Of a DNA stretch of 23,982 nucleotides, positions 1 to 7,262 are shown piece after piece; within the stretch, counting starts at the first letter, position 1, and each line of letters opens with the position of its first letter. The DNA comes from an uncultured Eubacteriales bacterium (lineage in GTDB: Bacteria > Bacillota > Clostridia > Peptostreptococcales > Anaerovoracaceae): contig CAJLHL010000028.1 of NCBI GenBank assembly GCA_905206455.1, positions 1-23,982 of the forward strand, written 5' to 3'. Both the position numbers and the translations under genes were made by a program. Below the pieces are notes generated by a model that was not told the DNA's origin, searched no databases, and saw only the letters and a program-made list of their open reading frames with translations.

Positions 1-39
1 GAGGGCTGTGTCTTTGCTGTCTCGATATTTTTTATCCAT
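1..39 (-). CDS. 5' end of a divergent gene, cut by the window edge
   Basis: Read on the minus strand, an ATG at 39..37 opens 13 uninterrupted codons (MDKKYRDSKDTAL) to the left edge. It is preceded by AGGAG about 6 nt upstream, inside the palindrome AGGAGCTCCT at 41-50. The ribosome site and the divergent arrangement with the next gene support a real start. Thirteen residues are too few to assign a family, so the product is unknown. It could still be a chance ATG. Confidence 0.45.
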   Translation of the reverse strand, partial: MDKKYRDSKDTAL

Positions 40-198
40 AAGGAGCTCCTGTGTGGTTTTCGTGATTCACAGTGAGTATCTCCAGAATGAGAAAAAGTAT
101 TCGTAAAAAGATCAAAATGGACAGGAGAGAAAGAGAAATGCGCCGGACAGAGCGAAGGAGGAGCCCGGGGAAAATAGAGAAGGAGGGAAAATACTCTG

Positions 199-226
199 TT
201 GAAATAGCGTATTTTTTCGATATAAT
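199..226 (+). promoter_or_regulatory. sigma-70/SigA-type promoter of the SEC-C gene
   Basis: TTGAAA at 199-204 and a perfect TATAAT at 221-226 are separated by 16 nt, with transcription expected near 233. The SEC-C gene starts at 265, leaving a leader of about 30 nt that contains its GGAGG at about 251-255. Confidence 0.7.
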
Positions 227-264
227 GTTATGGAAAGCAGTAATTTATCGGGAGGAAAATTTAC

Positions 265-1449
265 ATGATAAAGCAGTTGAAAGAGTTATGCATCAAAACA
301 GAACAGGGAAGCAATCTGTCGGAATGTCTGAACAAGTATACGAAGACTCAGATCAAAAATATACTCGATCTTTACGGAGTAAAAGTGGCGTCTGCCGCCA
401 AAAAACAGGAGATGACCGATGCTGCGGAGGCAGCGATAAAGGAAAACGCGGCAGCTTATTTCGAAAGCGATGAAGGCAGAACACAACGTCCTCTCATAGA
501 TGCTATGATCGCTGCACCGCTGCGCTTGAATAGTTCGGAAGATTTTGAAAAGATAAAAAATATATACGATAAAGGGATCGTTTTCCTCAGAGAAGACGGT
601 GAAGAGGCAGAGACTTTGGTACCGGCAAATATCATCGCGATTCTCGATTCCGTATCGGCGAAGGAGACCGACGGAATGGGAGAAGAGCCGCCCGTCTCAG
701 AAAAGCGGATTCCGAAGGCTGCGGCGGCGGAACGCTCAGAAAAGGAAGCGGAAATCATCCGTTTTGCCGGGGCCTTGGCAAACATCTACGGCGTCTATAC
801 AATGCTGCAGCTGAAAGATGTCTGGGATTATACTCATCAGAGAGGCATCGCTCCGGCGGAACTCCAGGAGGCAGTCGGAAAAGCCGGAGATGAAGATGGT
901 TTCTATCAGGAACGTGGATTTCTGATCAGCACGCTTCTCGACAGCGAAGAAGCGTACCGGCGTATTATCGAAAAGTACGGTCTGGGTGATACTTATTACT
1001 ATCCGACGATGGACGTCATTGACCGGTACGACGGCAGCATGTGTATGGACGATTCTCCAGAGTACGTCTACCTCAGGAGTTTTATCGAGCGAAAATGCGG
1101 CGGGGAGAAAATCGAACATGTGATGAAATCCCTGCATCTCATGGCGCTGAGAGATGTCTCTCCAAACGGTCTGGTGGACTATCTGGCAGAGGAAGGGGTC
1201 GATTTTACCGATTTGGAGGAACTGAACCAGTTTTTTGCGCTTTACACGGCATGGTTCTACAATCTCCGCATCTGGGTCTGCAAGGGATATAAGCCTTCCG
1301 AATTGAAGGACGAAAAACTCTCCCAGAGAAATTTCAAACTGCCTGCCGGCGCCGGCGCAAATAAAGCGAGAAAAATCGGCAGGAATGATCCGTGTCCCTG
1401 CTGCAGCGGTAAAAAATATAAAAATTGCTGCATGAGAAAAATCGGTTAA
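265..1449 (+). CDS. SEC-C zinc-motif protein, otherwise unassigned
   Basis: This is a 394-residue soluble protein whose C-terminus (about 372-391) is a SEC-C motif: RNDPCPCCSGKKYKNCC, with Cys377, Cys379, Cys388 and Cys389 as likely zinc ligands. The same motif ends SecA and many unrelated proteins, where it is thought to bind zinc and mediate contacts. The first 50 residues are helical and loosely recall a SAP or Rho-N type domain (a weak impression). The middle is acidic and Tyr/Leu-rich with no motif I recognise. The ATG at 265 follows GGAGG by about 9 nt. An earlier opening in another frame (72-473) lacks these features. The gene has its own promoter and ends 5 nt before a strong terminator, so it appears monocistronic. 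The SEC-C motif is certain; the cellular role is not. Confidence 0.85.
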   Translation: MIKQLKELCIKTEQGSNLSECLNKYTKTQIKNILDLYGVKVASAAKKQEMTDAAEAAIKENAAAYFESDEGRTQRPLIDAMIAAPLRLNSSEDFEKIKNIYDKGIVFLREDGEEAETLVPANIIAILDSVSAKETDGMGEEPPVSEKRIPKAAAAERSEKEAEIIRFAGALANIYGVYTMLQLKDVWDYTHQRGIAPAELQEAVGKAGDEDGFYQERGFLISTLLDSEEAYRRIIEKYGLGDTYYYPTMDVIDRYDGSMCMDDSPEYVYLRSFIERKCGGEKIEHVMKSLHLMALRDVSPNGLVDYLAEEGVDFTDLEELNQFFALYTAWFYNLRIWVCKGYKPSELKDEKLSQRNFKLPAGAGANKARKIGRNDPCPCCSGKKYKNCCMRKIG

Positions 1450-1454
1450 AAAAT

Positions 1455-1510
1455 CACCCTGACGTCATACAGAAGCTTTCTCCTGTATGACGTCAGGGTG
1501 TCTTGTTTTT
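1455..1510. terminator. bidirectional intrinsic terminator between convergent genes
   Basis: CACCCTGACGTCATACAG at 1455-1472 pairs perfectly over 18 bp with 1483-1500 across a 10-nt loop. On the plus strand it is followed by TCTTGTTTTT. On the minus strand the stem is followed by ATTTTTTAA. It can therefore end both the SEC-C transcript and the GTPase operon arriving from the right. Confidence 0.93.
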
Positions 1511-1542
1511 ACTGTAGTTCTTTTGCGAAAAGGACTTTTTGT

Positions 1543-2502
1543 TTATCTGAAATAGACCAGATCGTCTTTCAGAGGTTCGCAGGGCTGAAATTCTGTGATG
1601 TATAATATCGGCGCATCGCCGTGGAATTCCTCATCGTATTCGGTGCGGACGACAGCTTTGATGTCAGCCCAGCCTTCTTCTTCGATGATGTCAGCCGCCT
1701 GATCCATGACGCAGTAAAATGCGATAAAGCTGATATCATCAGCACAGCAGACCATGGCGAAACGTCCTGCGATAAAACGGTTGTCAGCATCGGTGGGACG
1801 TCTGTGAAGCTGAACCTTTACTTTTACTGTCTTTCCGTCATATTTGGCCGGATCGTTCATCGCGTCTACGTACCACGTTCCGAAATCGTCGTCTGTAATA
1901 TCGATGACCGGAGCGTCGATGTCGAAAGGTAGGGGCATGCCTTCCGAATAGTCTTCTGCATTGCCGTTTCTGTCCTCCAGAAAGATGATCGCCCGGGGAT
2001 TCATCGCTTTTACATTTGTGGTGCGGATCATCTTGTTCAGCTTTGGCGTGCAGCGGTTGAAGACGACCAGTTCCGAAACGCCCACCTGTTCGATAATTTT
2101 CGGCCCCATGTTTTTCAGATATATCTCATAGGTTTCTGCATTGATTGTCGTTACGATCTGATAGATTTCCCAGCTTCTGGGAAATTCCTGTTCCATCAGG
2201 GAGATTTCCCACATTCCGTTGTATTCTACGATGATACGGTCAGGGATGATTTCCATCGCCGCTTTTTTCAGCGCGGCGCCTTTGAAATCATCTTTTGATT
2301 CGATCTGCAGGAGAGCGGAATTCGTTTTTTTCAGGAAATCTTCATCATATTCTTCTTCGCCTTCTTCGCAGCAGACGATCAGAGTTTTTTCATTTTCGGT
2401 AAAGCCCGGATCGAGAAGTGTATCTTTTATAAACTGTGTCTTGCCGCTTTCCAAAAAACCGGCAAAGACATAGACAGGAATCGTCATGTTTGTATTCATC
2501 AT
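1543..2502 (-). CDS. divergent G3E (COG0523-like) GTPase fused to a TIGR03943/DUF1980-like C-terminal domain
   Basis: The protein has 319 residues. Residues 8-25 hold a P-loop (VFAGFLESGKT) of the CobW/COG0523 metallochaperone type. The family's CxCC metal motif is missing: around residue 68 there is only IESKDDF. The usual E-P-S-G is VEYNG (about 92-96), and the NKxD base-recognition motif has become VVFNRCT, so nucleotide specificity and metal handling may differ. Residues about 200-315 (FGTWYVDAMNDP..YDGKTVKVKV, then GRFAMVCCADD and a WADIKAVV strand) resemble the OB-like C-terminal domain of TIGR03943/DUF1980 proteins. In other bacteria those are encoded beside a permease and a COG0523 GTPase. 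The gene starts 18 nt after the stop of the upstream GTPase, with GGAG about 10 nt before ATG, so the two are co-transcribed and probably act together. ATG codons at 2499 and 2487 are alternative starts. The P-loop is certain; the C-terminal assignment is by motif memory. Confidence 0.85.
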   Translation of the reverse strand: MMNTNMTIPVYVFAGFLESGKTQFIKDTLLDPGFTENEKTLIVCCEEGEEEYDEDFLKKTNSALLQIESKDDFKGAALKKAAMEIIPDRIIVEYNGMWEISLMEQEFPRSWEIYQIVTTINAETYEIYLKNMGPKIIEQVGVSELVVFNRCTPKLNKMIRTTNVKAMNPRAIIFLEDRNGNAEDYSEGMPLPFDIDAPVIDITDDDFGTWYVDAMNDPAKYDGKTVKVKVQLHRRPTDADNRFIAGRFAMVCCADDISFIAFYCVMDQAADIIEEEGWADIKAVVRTEYDEEFHGDAPILYITEFQPCEPLKDDLVYFR

Positions 2503-2520
2503 GTGTGTCTGTCTCCATTT

Positions 2521-3660
2521 TTAGATGCGGAATAATTCTGTCAGCCTGTCGCGGGCGAGATTTGCACCGATGACACAGATCTGGCCGGAGTAAGACGGCG
2601 TTCCTTCGCGGATTTCCGATTCGCCCGGCACATAGTCGAAGTGCAGCCATCCGCCGTCTTCTGAAGGGACTATGCCCTTTGCTCTGAGTACGGTACCCGT
2701 TACGCCGAGATCGAGTTCCTCGAGAGCCTCGGAGAGTTCGTCCTTCGTATATCTGTGTGCTGTCTCTGCTCCCCAGCTGGTGAAGACTTCGTCTGCATCG
2801 TGGTCATGATGATGATCGTGATGATCATGACCGCAGGAGCAGGAATCGTCTCCGTGGCGGTGGTCATGTTCGTGATGATGATCGTGATGGTCGTGACCGC
2901 AGGAGCAGGAATCGTCTTCGTGGCGGTGGTCGTGTTCGTGATGATGATCGTGATGGTCGTGGCCGCAGGAGCAGGAATCGTCTCCGTGACGGTGATCGTG
3001 TTCGTGGTGATGCTCATGAGCAGGCTTTTTCGCTAATTCCTCCAATAGCTCGTCCGCCAGAGTCTTATCTCCCTCCATAGTCTCCAGAATCTGCGCGCCT
3101 GTCAGCTGATTCCACGGCGTCGTAATGATGCGGGCCTTTTCGTTATGCGCACGGATGATGTCGATGCAGGCTTTGAGGCGATCTTCTTTCATATCGCCGG
3201 TTCTGCTGAGGATAATCGTTTTCGCATTTTCGATCTGATCCAGATAGAATTCTCCGAAGTTTTTGGAGTACAGTCTGCATTTTTTAGCGTCAGCTACGGT
3301 GACGAAACTGTTGAGCGTGATCGGCAGGTCAGCTTCGGCGCCGCGGACGGCCCGGATGACGTCGGATAATTTGCCTACACCGGACGGTTCGATGAGGATT
3401 CTGTCAGGCGAGAACTGTTCCGCTACGCTGCGAAGGGCCTGAGCAAAATCACCTACCAGCGTACAGCAGATACAGCCGGAGCTCATCTCGGTAATTTCCA
3501 CGCCGGCATCTTTCAAAAATCCGCTGTCGATATTGATTTCACCGAATTCATTTTCGATGAGAACGACCTTCTCGTCTGGAAACGCTTCTTTTATGAGTTT
3601 TTTGATCAGTGTTGTCTTTCCTGCTCCCAGAAAACCGGAAAAGATATCTATTTTTGTCAT
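2521..3660 (-). CDS. COG0523 G3E GTPase / metal chaperone with His-Cys repeat domain
   Basis: The 379-residue protein has the canonical layout: Walker A GFLGAGKT (9-16), IENEFGEINID (35-45), the metal motif GCICC (Cys63, Cys65, Cys66), LIEPSG (89-94) and a degenerate guanine motif LSRTGD (151-156). Residues 217-282 are three 22-residue repeats rich in His, Asp and SCSC, followed by a partial fourth (HHHDHD). After that comes a CobW C-terminal domain (about 300-379: GTVLRAKGIV...GGWLHFDYVPGE). COG0523 proteins hydrolyse GTP while delivering Zn, Ni or Co to client enzymes; the His-rich insert probably stores or loads metal. I chose ATG 3660 because AGGAGGT lies 6 nt upstream, although the frame is open to 3738. 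It leads a two-gene unit with the GTPase at 1543-2502. The metal cannot be read from the sequence; zinc is the commonest in the family, and no canonical Zur site is visible. Confidence 0.92.
   Translation of the reverse strand: MTKIDIFSGFLGAGKTTLIKKLIKEAFPDEKVVLIENEFGEINIDSGFLKDAGVEITEMSSGCICCTLVGDFAQALRSVAEQFSPDRILIEPSGVGKLSDVIRAVRGAEADLPITLNSFVTVADAKKCRLYSKNFGEFYLDQIENAKTIILSRTGDMKEDRLKACIDIIRAHNEKARIITTPWNQLTGAQILETMEGDKTLADELLEELAKKPAHEHHHEHDHRHGDDSCSCGHDHHDHHHEHDHRHEDDSCSCGHDHHDHHHEHDHRHGDDSCSCGHDHHDHHHDHDADEVFTSWGAETAHRYTKDELSEALEELDLGVTGTVLRAKGIVPSEDGGWLHFDYVPGESEIREGTPSYSGQICVIGANLARDRLTELFRI
2815..3012 (-). repeat. three in-frame 66-bp tandem repeats encoding metal-binding peptide
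   Basis: Units lie at 2947-3012, 2881-2946 and 2815-2880 in coding order, followed by a six-codon partial copy just below 2815. Adjacent units differ at only 4-5 of 66 bases. Each encodes HHHEHDHRH, then G/E-DD, then SCSCGHDHHD. The multiple of three keeps the frame, so gain or loss of a unit would only change the number of metal ligands. Confidence 0.95.
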
Positions 3661-3705
3661 AAATTTACCTCCTGTAAAAACTTTGCGCTGTTCATATTTA
3701 TTGGC

Positions 3706-3723
3706 GTGTTTTGTGGAAAACAC
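3706..3723. promoter_or_regulatory. perfect inverted repeat upstream of the GTPase operon, possible operator
   Basis: GTGTTTT (3706-3712), GTGG spacer, AAAACAC (3717-3723) is a perfect 7-bp dyad 46 nt upstream of the GTPase ATG. A weak AT-rich -10 candidate lies between them on the minus strand. There is no T-run, so a terminator is unlikely. A second small dyad (ATCCGC/GCGGAT) sits further upstream near 3740-3757. Function is inferred from position only. Confidence 0.35.
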
Positions 3724-3779
3724 AGCGGAATCTTTCACTCATCCGCGGTGCGGCGGATAAGCGGACGGTTTCGTACGGA

Positions 3780-4358
3780 TCAGACGCCGGCGAAATGAAA
3801 GAGAATTCCCACGGCGGCGGCGATCAGAATCCAGATGACGGGATGAAGTTTTTTCCATATCAGGGTTCCGATCAGGATTGCGACTGCGAGAAGCAATCCT
3901 TTGATATCGAAGATGTCCAGAGCGGAGACCCCGCTTTGTCCCAGCGATTTGTAATGTATGAGAGAGATCTGCACTACCGAGAGACCTGCGGCGGCGATCA
4001 GAGCGATAGACGCCGCCCTGAGACCGTAAAGACCCCACTGTACATATCGGCTTTCTCTGAATTTCTCCAGGATTTTGGCGATGATGAGAATGATGATGAT
4101 TCCGGGAGCGATCAGTCCCAGCGTGGCGATGACGGCGCCGGGCAGAGACGCTGTCTCAAATCCCACATAAGTCGCCATATTGATACCGATGGCTCCCGGA
4201 GTGGATTCCGATACGGCCAGCATGTTGGCCAGTTCTGCATGGGTGAACCAGCCGGTCTTGTCCGACAGATCGTAGAGAAAAGGCAGTGTAGCCAGACCTC
4301 CGCCGATGGAAAACAGGCCGGTGATGAAAAAGTTATAAAATAACTGAAGATAGATCAT
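3780..4358 (-). CDS. chromate transporter family (CHR), second half-size subunit
   Basis: The 192-residue membrane protein has the CHR half signature near its N-terminus: FSIGGGLATLPFL (about 16-28), TGWFTHAELANMLAVSESTPGAIGINMATYVGFE (about 35-68), then five or so hydrophobic segments rich in Ile, Leu, Val and Ala. Half-size CHR proteins occur as pairs that together replace the fused full-length ChrA transporter, which exports chromate or related oxyanions by proton exchange. The start overlaps the stop of the preceding half by 4 nt (ATGA at 4355-4358), so the two are translationally coupled. No terminator of note separates it from the GTPase operon 120 nt downstream, so read-through is possible. 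Family is sure; the natural substrate in an anaerobe is not. Confidence 0.93.
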   Translation of the reverse strand: MIYLQLFYNFFITGLFSIGGGLATLPFLYDLSDKTGWFTHAELANMLAVSESTPGAIGINMATYVGFETASLPGAVIATLGLIAPGIIIILIIAKILEKFRESRYVQWGLYGLRAASIALIAAAGLSVVQISLIHYKSLGQSGVSALDIFDIKGLLLAVAILIGTLIWKKLHPVIWILIAAAVGILFHFAGV

Positions 4359-4900
4359 CTGTTGCGGCCCTCCGTAAATTGTTTGATGACGACGCCTGCC
4401 AGTCCTGACGCGATGACGAGCACCGCCGGAGATGCAGAAGTGAACACTGTCAGGAGGAATACCGCGAGAAAGACCATCAGCGTAATTTTATCTACGATGG
4501 ATTTTTTCCATAATCTCAGCACTGCATTCAGAATCAGAACACAGACACAGACGCGGACGCCGGCAAATGCGTTCTGAACTGCAGGATAGTGAGAAAAATT
4601 CTGCAGCAGGGCGGCGACGATCACGATGACGACCAGCGCCGGTGCGGTAAAACCCAGAGTAGCGACGACTCCGCCGATGATACCTTTCCTCTTTTCGCCG
4701 ATAAAGGTAGCCGTATTGATAGCGATCAGGCCCGGCGTGCACTGGCCTATTGCCATATAATCCATCAGTTCTTCGTCGGTAGCCCATCCCCGTTTTTCCA
4801 CCAGTTCCTTCTGGATGATGGGAAGCATCGCATACCCCCCTCCAAAAGTGGTGGAGCCGATCTTTGCGAACAGCAGGAATAAATCCAGCAAATCTTTCAT
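4355..4900 (-). CDS. chromate transporter family (CHR), first half-size subunit
   Basis: This 181-residue membrane protein begins MKDLLDLFLLFAKIGSTTFG and continues GGGYAMLPIIQKELVEKRGW, the CHR motif. GQCTPGLIAINTATFIGEKR follows at about 52-71, then four or five transmembrane segments and a basic tail (QFTEGRNR). It is the partner of the gene it overlaps downstream; the two N-terminal motifs are homologous but clearly diverged, as in other short-chain CHR pairs. ATG 4900 is preceded by AAAGGAGATTTC, an ideal ribosome site. Candidate promoters lie at 4979-5007 and 5146-5154 on the minus strand. Confidence 0.93.
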   Translation of the reverse strand: MKDLLDLFLLFAKIGSTTFGGGYAMLPIIQKELVEKRGWATDEELMDYMAIGQCTPGLIAINTATFIGEKRKGIIGGVVATLGFTAPALVVIVIVAALLQNFSHYPAVQNAFAGVRVCVCVLILNAVLRLWKKSIVDKITLMVFLAVFLLTVFTSASPAVLVIASGLAGVVIKQFTEGRNR

Positions 4901-4978
4901 GAAATCTCCTTTCCATTTATACCCAGATTGCAGGATATAAAAACACCATTGTGATCTGCGGAAGACAGTTTGTTTTGA

Positions 4979-5007
4979 TTTATAATGTAATATCTGAATA
5001 AAAGCAA
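4979..5007 (-). promoter_or_regulatory. promoter of the chromate transporter pair
   Basis: On the minus strand TTGCTT (5007-5002) and TATAAA (4984-4979) are 17 nt apart, placing the start of transcription near 4972 and giving a leader of about 70 nt to the ATG at 4900. Confidence 0.6.
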
Positions 5008-5145
5008 AGCTGTTTAGCCCGCTTGCTTTGCGCGTACAGAGAGTTTCACCGCAGCGCCGCTGAGCGCTGCGCAGGTTCAGATCTTTTTCCGTTCGATTGC
5101 CGTCGGCGCACTCGGAAAATTACTGTAAAGTCTGCAGTGAAAATA

Positions 5146-5154
5146 ATTATACCA
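5146..5154 (-). promoter_or_regulatory. second minus-strand promoter, extended -10 type
   Basis: TGGTATAAT on the minus strand (5154-5146) is a full extended -10 element without a good -35. A transcript from here would cross the 5050-5071 hairpin before reaching the chromate transporter genes, giving a leader of about 240 nt. Confidence 0.45.
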
Positions 5155-5230
5155 CGGAATTATGATGTTTCTGTAAAATCTTGCGATTCCTGCAAATCTT
5201 CTGTCGCGGGCAGCGTGTTCAAACGGTCAG

Positions 5231-5277
5231 ACTGCGGGTGCAGACCGCGTTTTGCACTTATGGTGCTGCAGTTTTTT
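5231..5277 (+). terminator. terminator-like hairpin in the noncoding stretch
   Basis: ACTGC (5231-5235) can pair with GCAGT (5268-5272), and inside it GTGCA (5238-5242) with TGCAC (5253-5257); six T follow at 5272-5277. A plus-strand transcript ending here would have no protein gene in front of it, which would point to a small RNA. The base stem is only 5 bp. Confidence 0.4.
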
Positions 5278-5286
5278 CTCAGCGAT

Positions 5287-5340
5287 CCGCCGAGCGAAGA
5301 AAGCGGGAGTATAGAAAAACTTATACTTGCCTCTCGGCGG
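5287..5340. repeat. nested inverted repeat, possible structured RNA
   Basis: CCGCCGAG (5287-5294) pairs perfectly with CTCGGCGG (5333-5340). Within it AGTATA (5308-5313) pairs with TATACT (5322-5327), with GG/CC pairs possible between the two stems. There is no T-run on either side, so it is not a simple terminator. Confidence 0.5.
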
Positions 5341-5491
5341 CAGACGAGCCGGGGCAGGAAAAAGGACGAAGACTGAACCGAAGTCGGTATGGCATCATGA
5401 TTCCAACTATTAACTTTGCAGCGCTGCCGCAGAAAAGCAACCGCTGCGCCATATCCGGCCATACGCCGACAGCGCGAAAAATCGAAGAATA

Positions 5492-5500
5492 TGGTATAAT
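5492..5500 (+). promoter_or_regulatory. extended -10 promoter of the SLH-PstS gene
   Basis: TGGTATAAT (5492-5500) is an extended -10 element. No -35 is visible at the right distance. Transcription would begin near 5507, about 35 nt before the GTG start. Confidence 0.65.
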
Positions 5501-5541
5501 GAATTATAAAAGGATGTGATTTCAGAGAGAGAGGTGGAATT

Positions 5542-7236
5542 GTGAAAAGGTTGGTGTTGTGTATCGTTTTTATTCTCTGTATGCTGGCGGGTACCGTGGT
5601 CTGTTACGGAGACGGGAATTTTACCATGACGGCGGTGAAGGCAGATCGGGAGTACGAGTGGGATGAGGGATATCGGATGCAGGGCTTCGATAAAGCCACG
5701 GGAAAACCTGTCGTCTTCAGCGCGTACGAGAACGGATATTTTTATTCTTACGCGCCGGAAAATCTGCAGGTGGAGTTCCGTCCGATGGAGGAGGGGGTGT
5801 CTTATAATGACATTTCGGGCCATCAGATTCCGTCGGGCCTTCAAAAGCTTACGTGGAACGGTGTCTTTCAGGGAGACAGCGATGGCAATTTCTGCGGAAG
5901 TAGAACCCTGACCAGAGCGCAGATGGCGGTTTTAATGGCTCGCGTTCTCGATGCGGAAGAAGAGACCATCGGAGATATGCCGTACAGCGACGTGCCCCGG
6001 GACAGCTGGTACGCTTCATCGGTCTTTGCGCTGATGAAGCGGGGAATTGTAGCGCAGGACAGCCGCTTTTCCCCGGACCGCCCGGTGACCCGGCAGGAAC
6101 TGGTAACTATGGAGTATCGGATCGTCCGGGAACTCGGCGGCCAGATGAAAGAGAGAACGCCTTTTGACAAAAGAGTAAAAGATGTGAATTCTGTCGCGGA
6201 GTATGCCGAGGAGGCGTACGAATACCTGAACGGCAGTGGCTATGATGTTCCGTCGGATATTCTGAAAGACAACGTGATCGATAATTCAAAAATAGAAATA
6301 GGTCTGTTGCCGGCGAATCCGGTAACGCGCCTGGATGCGGCAGCTTATCTGGAGAGTTTTATACAGGACTTCATGAGGACAAATGTTCCGGCGATACCTT
6401 CGGAATCGGCGGTTCGATACGGTTTTGACCAGGAAATGCCGCGGATCAGCGGATCCACCTCATCTTACCCTATCACGTCCAACATCTACTGGAGTTTATT
6501 TGAGAACTATAGGAATCATCCGTCCTATCCGGAAAGTCACGCCAAGACAGTAGAATCTTATAAAATGCTGATCGACGGTGAAACCGATGTGATTCTGGTG
6601 CCGGATCCCGGCAGCGAAGTGAAAGCGCTGGCGCAGGAGAGGAACGTAAAGCTGGAATACATACCGATTGCGAAAGAAGCCCTCGTGTTTTTCACGTCAA
6701 AATATAATCAGGCAGAAAATCTCTCTTCTTCCGATATCGGAAAAATCTATGCGGAAAATTCGGTGAAAAACTGGAATGAACTGGGCGGGCCGGATGTGCC
6801 GTTTGCTGCTTTCTGCCGCAATAACGACAGCGGAAGTCATGCGCAGATGGAACGTTTTTTTCTGAAAGGCAGGGAAATTCATCCGGATATCCGCAGAGAG
6901 CGCACGTCGATTTCGATGTCGAATGTATTGACTGATGTGGAGGATTACAACAGGGAGCACAGCGGCAGTTATGCGCTGGGATACAGCATGTATTATTATT
7001 ACCGGACTTACGGGACGCTTCTCGGTGCGGTAGACGACCTGAAACTTCTAAAGGTGGACGGCGTCATGCCGAGCGAGGAGAGTCTCAGCGACGGCAGTTA
7101 TCCGCTTACAACTAATTATTTTGCGGTGATTCGTGAGGATGAACCGGAAGATTCCTCCGCCCGCCGGCTGACAGAATATCTCGTCAGCGGAGAGGGACAG
7201 GCAGTCATAGTCTCCGCCGGATTTGGCGCACTGTAA
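5542..7236 (+). CDS. secreted SLH-domain protein with PstS-like phosphate-binding domain
   Basis: The 564-residue protein starts at GTG behind GAGGTGG. Residues 1-22 form a signal peptide (MKRLVLCIVFILCMLAG...). Residues about 88-136, 147-200 and 212-278 are S-layer homology repeats; the clearest reads YSDVPRDSWYASSVFALM, then FSPDRPVTRQELVTM. These anchor proteins to secondary cell-wall polymer. Residues about 298-564 look like a PstS-type periplasmic binding fold: SGSTSSYP (303-310) at the first phosphate loop, ILVPDPGSE, LVFFTSKYNQAENLSS, a second ligand loop NNDSGSH, and a C-terminal SGEGQAVIVSAGFGAL typical of the family. The first loop departs from the usual DGSST pattern, so another anion or a non-transport role is possible. 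No pst permease or ATPase genes are near. The rmuC gene follows after 26 nt. Confidence 0.85.
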   Translation: MKRLVLCIVFILCMLAGTVVCYGDGNFTMTAVKADREYEWDEGYRMQGFDKATGKPVVFSAYENGYFYSYAPENLQVEFRPMEEGVSYNDISGHQIPSGLQKLTWNGVFQGDSDGNFCGSRTLTRAQMAVLMARVLDAEEETIGDMPYSDVPRDSWYASSVFALMKRGIVAQDSRFSPDRPVTRQELVTMEYRIVRELGGQMKERTPFDKRVKDVNSVAEYAEEAYEYLNGSGYDVPSDILKDNVIDNSKIEIGLLPANPVTRLDAAAYLESFIQDFMRTNVPAIPSESAVRYGFDQEMPRISGSTSSYPITSNIYWSLFENYRNHPSYPESHAKTVESYKMLIDGETDVILVPDPGSEVKALAQERNVKLEYIPIAKEALVFFTSKYNQAENLSSSDIGKIYAENSVKNWNELGGPDVPFAAFCRNNDSGSHAQMERFFLKGREIHPDIRRERTSISMSNVLTDVEDYNREHSGSYALGYSMYYYYRTYGTLLGAVDDLKLLKVDGVMPSEESLSDGSYPLTTNYFAVIREDEPEDSSARRLTEYLVSGEGQAVIVSAGFGAL

Positions 7237-7262
7237 ACTGTAATATATTGATAAGGAAATTT

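Larger units (their letters stand above)
4901..5541. other. 640-base noncoding stretch with many hairpins
   Basis: I find no credible gene here. Openings on both strands lack ribosome sites and family features. It holds promoters for both flanking operons and several dyads. CGCAGCGC/GCGCTGCG (5050-5071, 6-nt loop) is a perfect 8-bp hairpin; others lie at 5231-5277 and 5287-5340. No T-box, SAM, cobalamin or c-di-GMP riboswitch consensus is recognisable. An unannotated small RNA or long leader is possible. Confidence 0.55.

Noticed and set aside
72..473. 133-codon open frame overlapping the SEC-C gene start
   Set aside because: Arg/Lys/Glu-rich composition, no good ribosome site, and it runs through the promoter and into the well-supported SEC-C gene in another frame.
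2815..3012. Tandem repeats as a CRISPR array
   Set aside because: Units are contiguous, in frame and without spacers; they encode protein.
2700..3036. Open frames on both strands across the His repeats, including a hydrophobic repetitive one
   Set aside because: They are out-of-frame readings of the 66-bp repeats; the His/Cys frame continues a complete GTPase.
5023..5519. Open frames of 100-117 codons on both strands
   Set aside because: No ribosome sites, Arg/Ser/Cys-rich implausible composition, and they cross hairpins and promoters.
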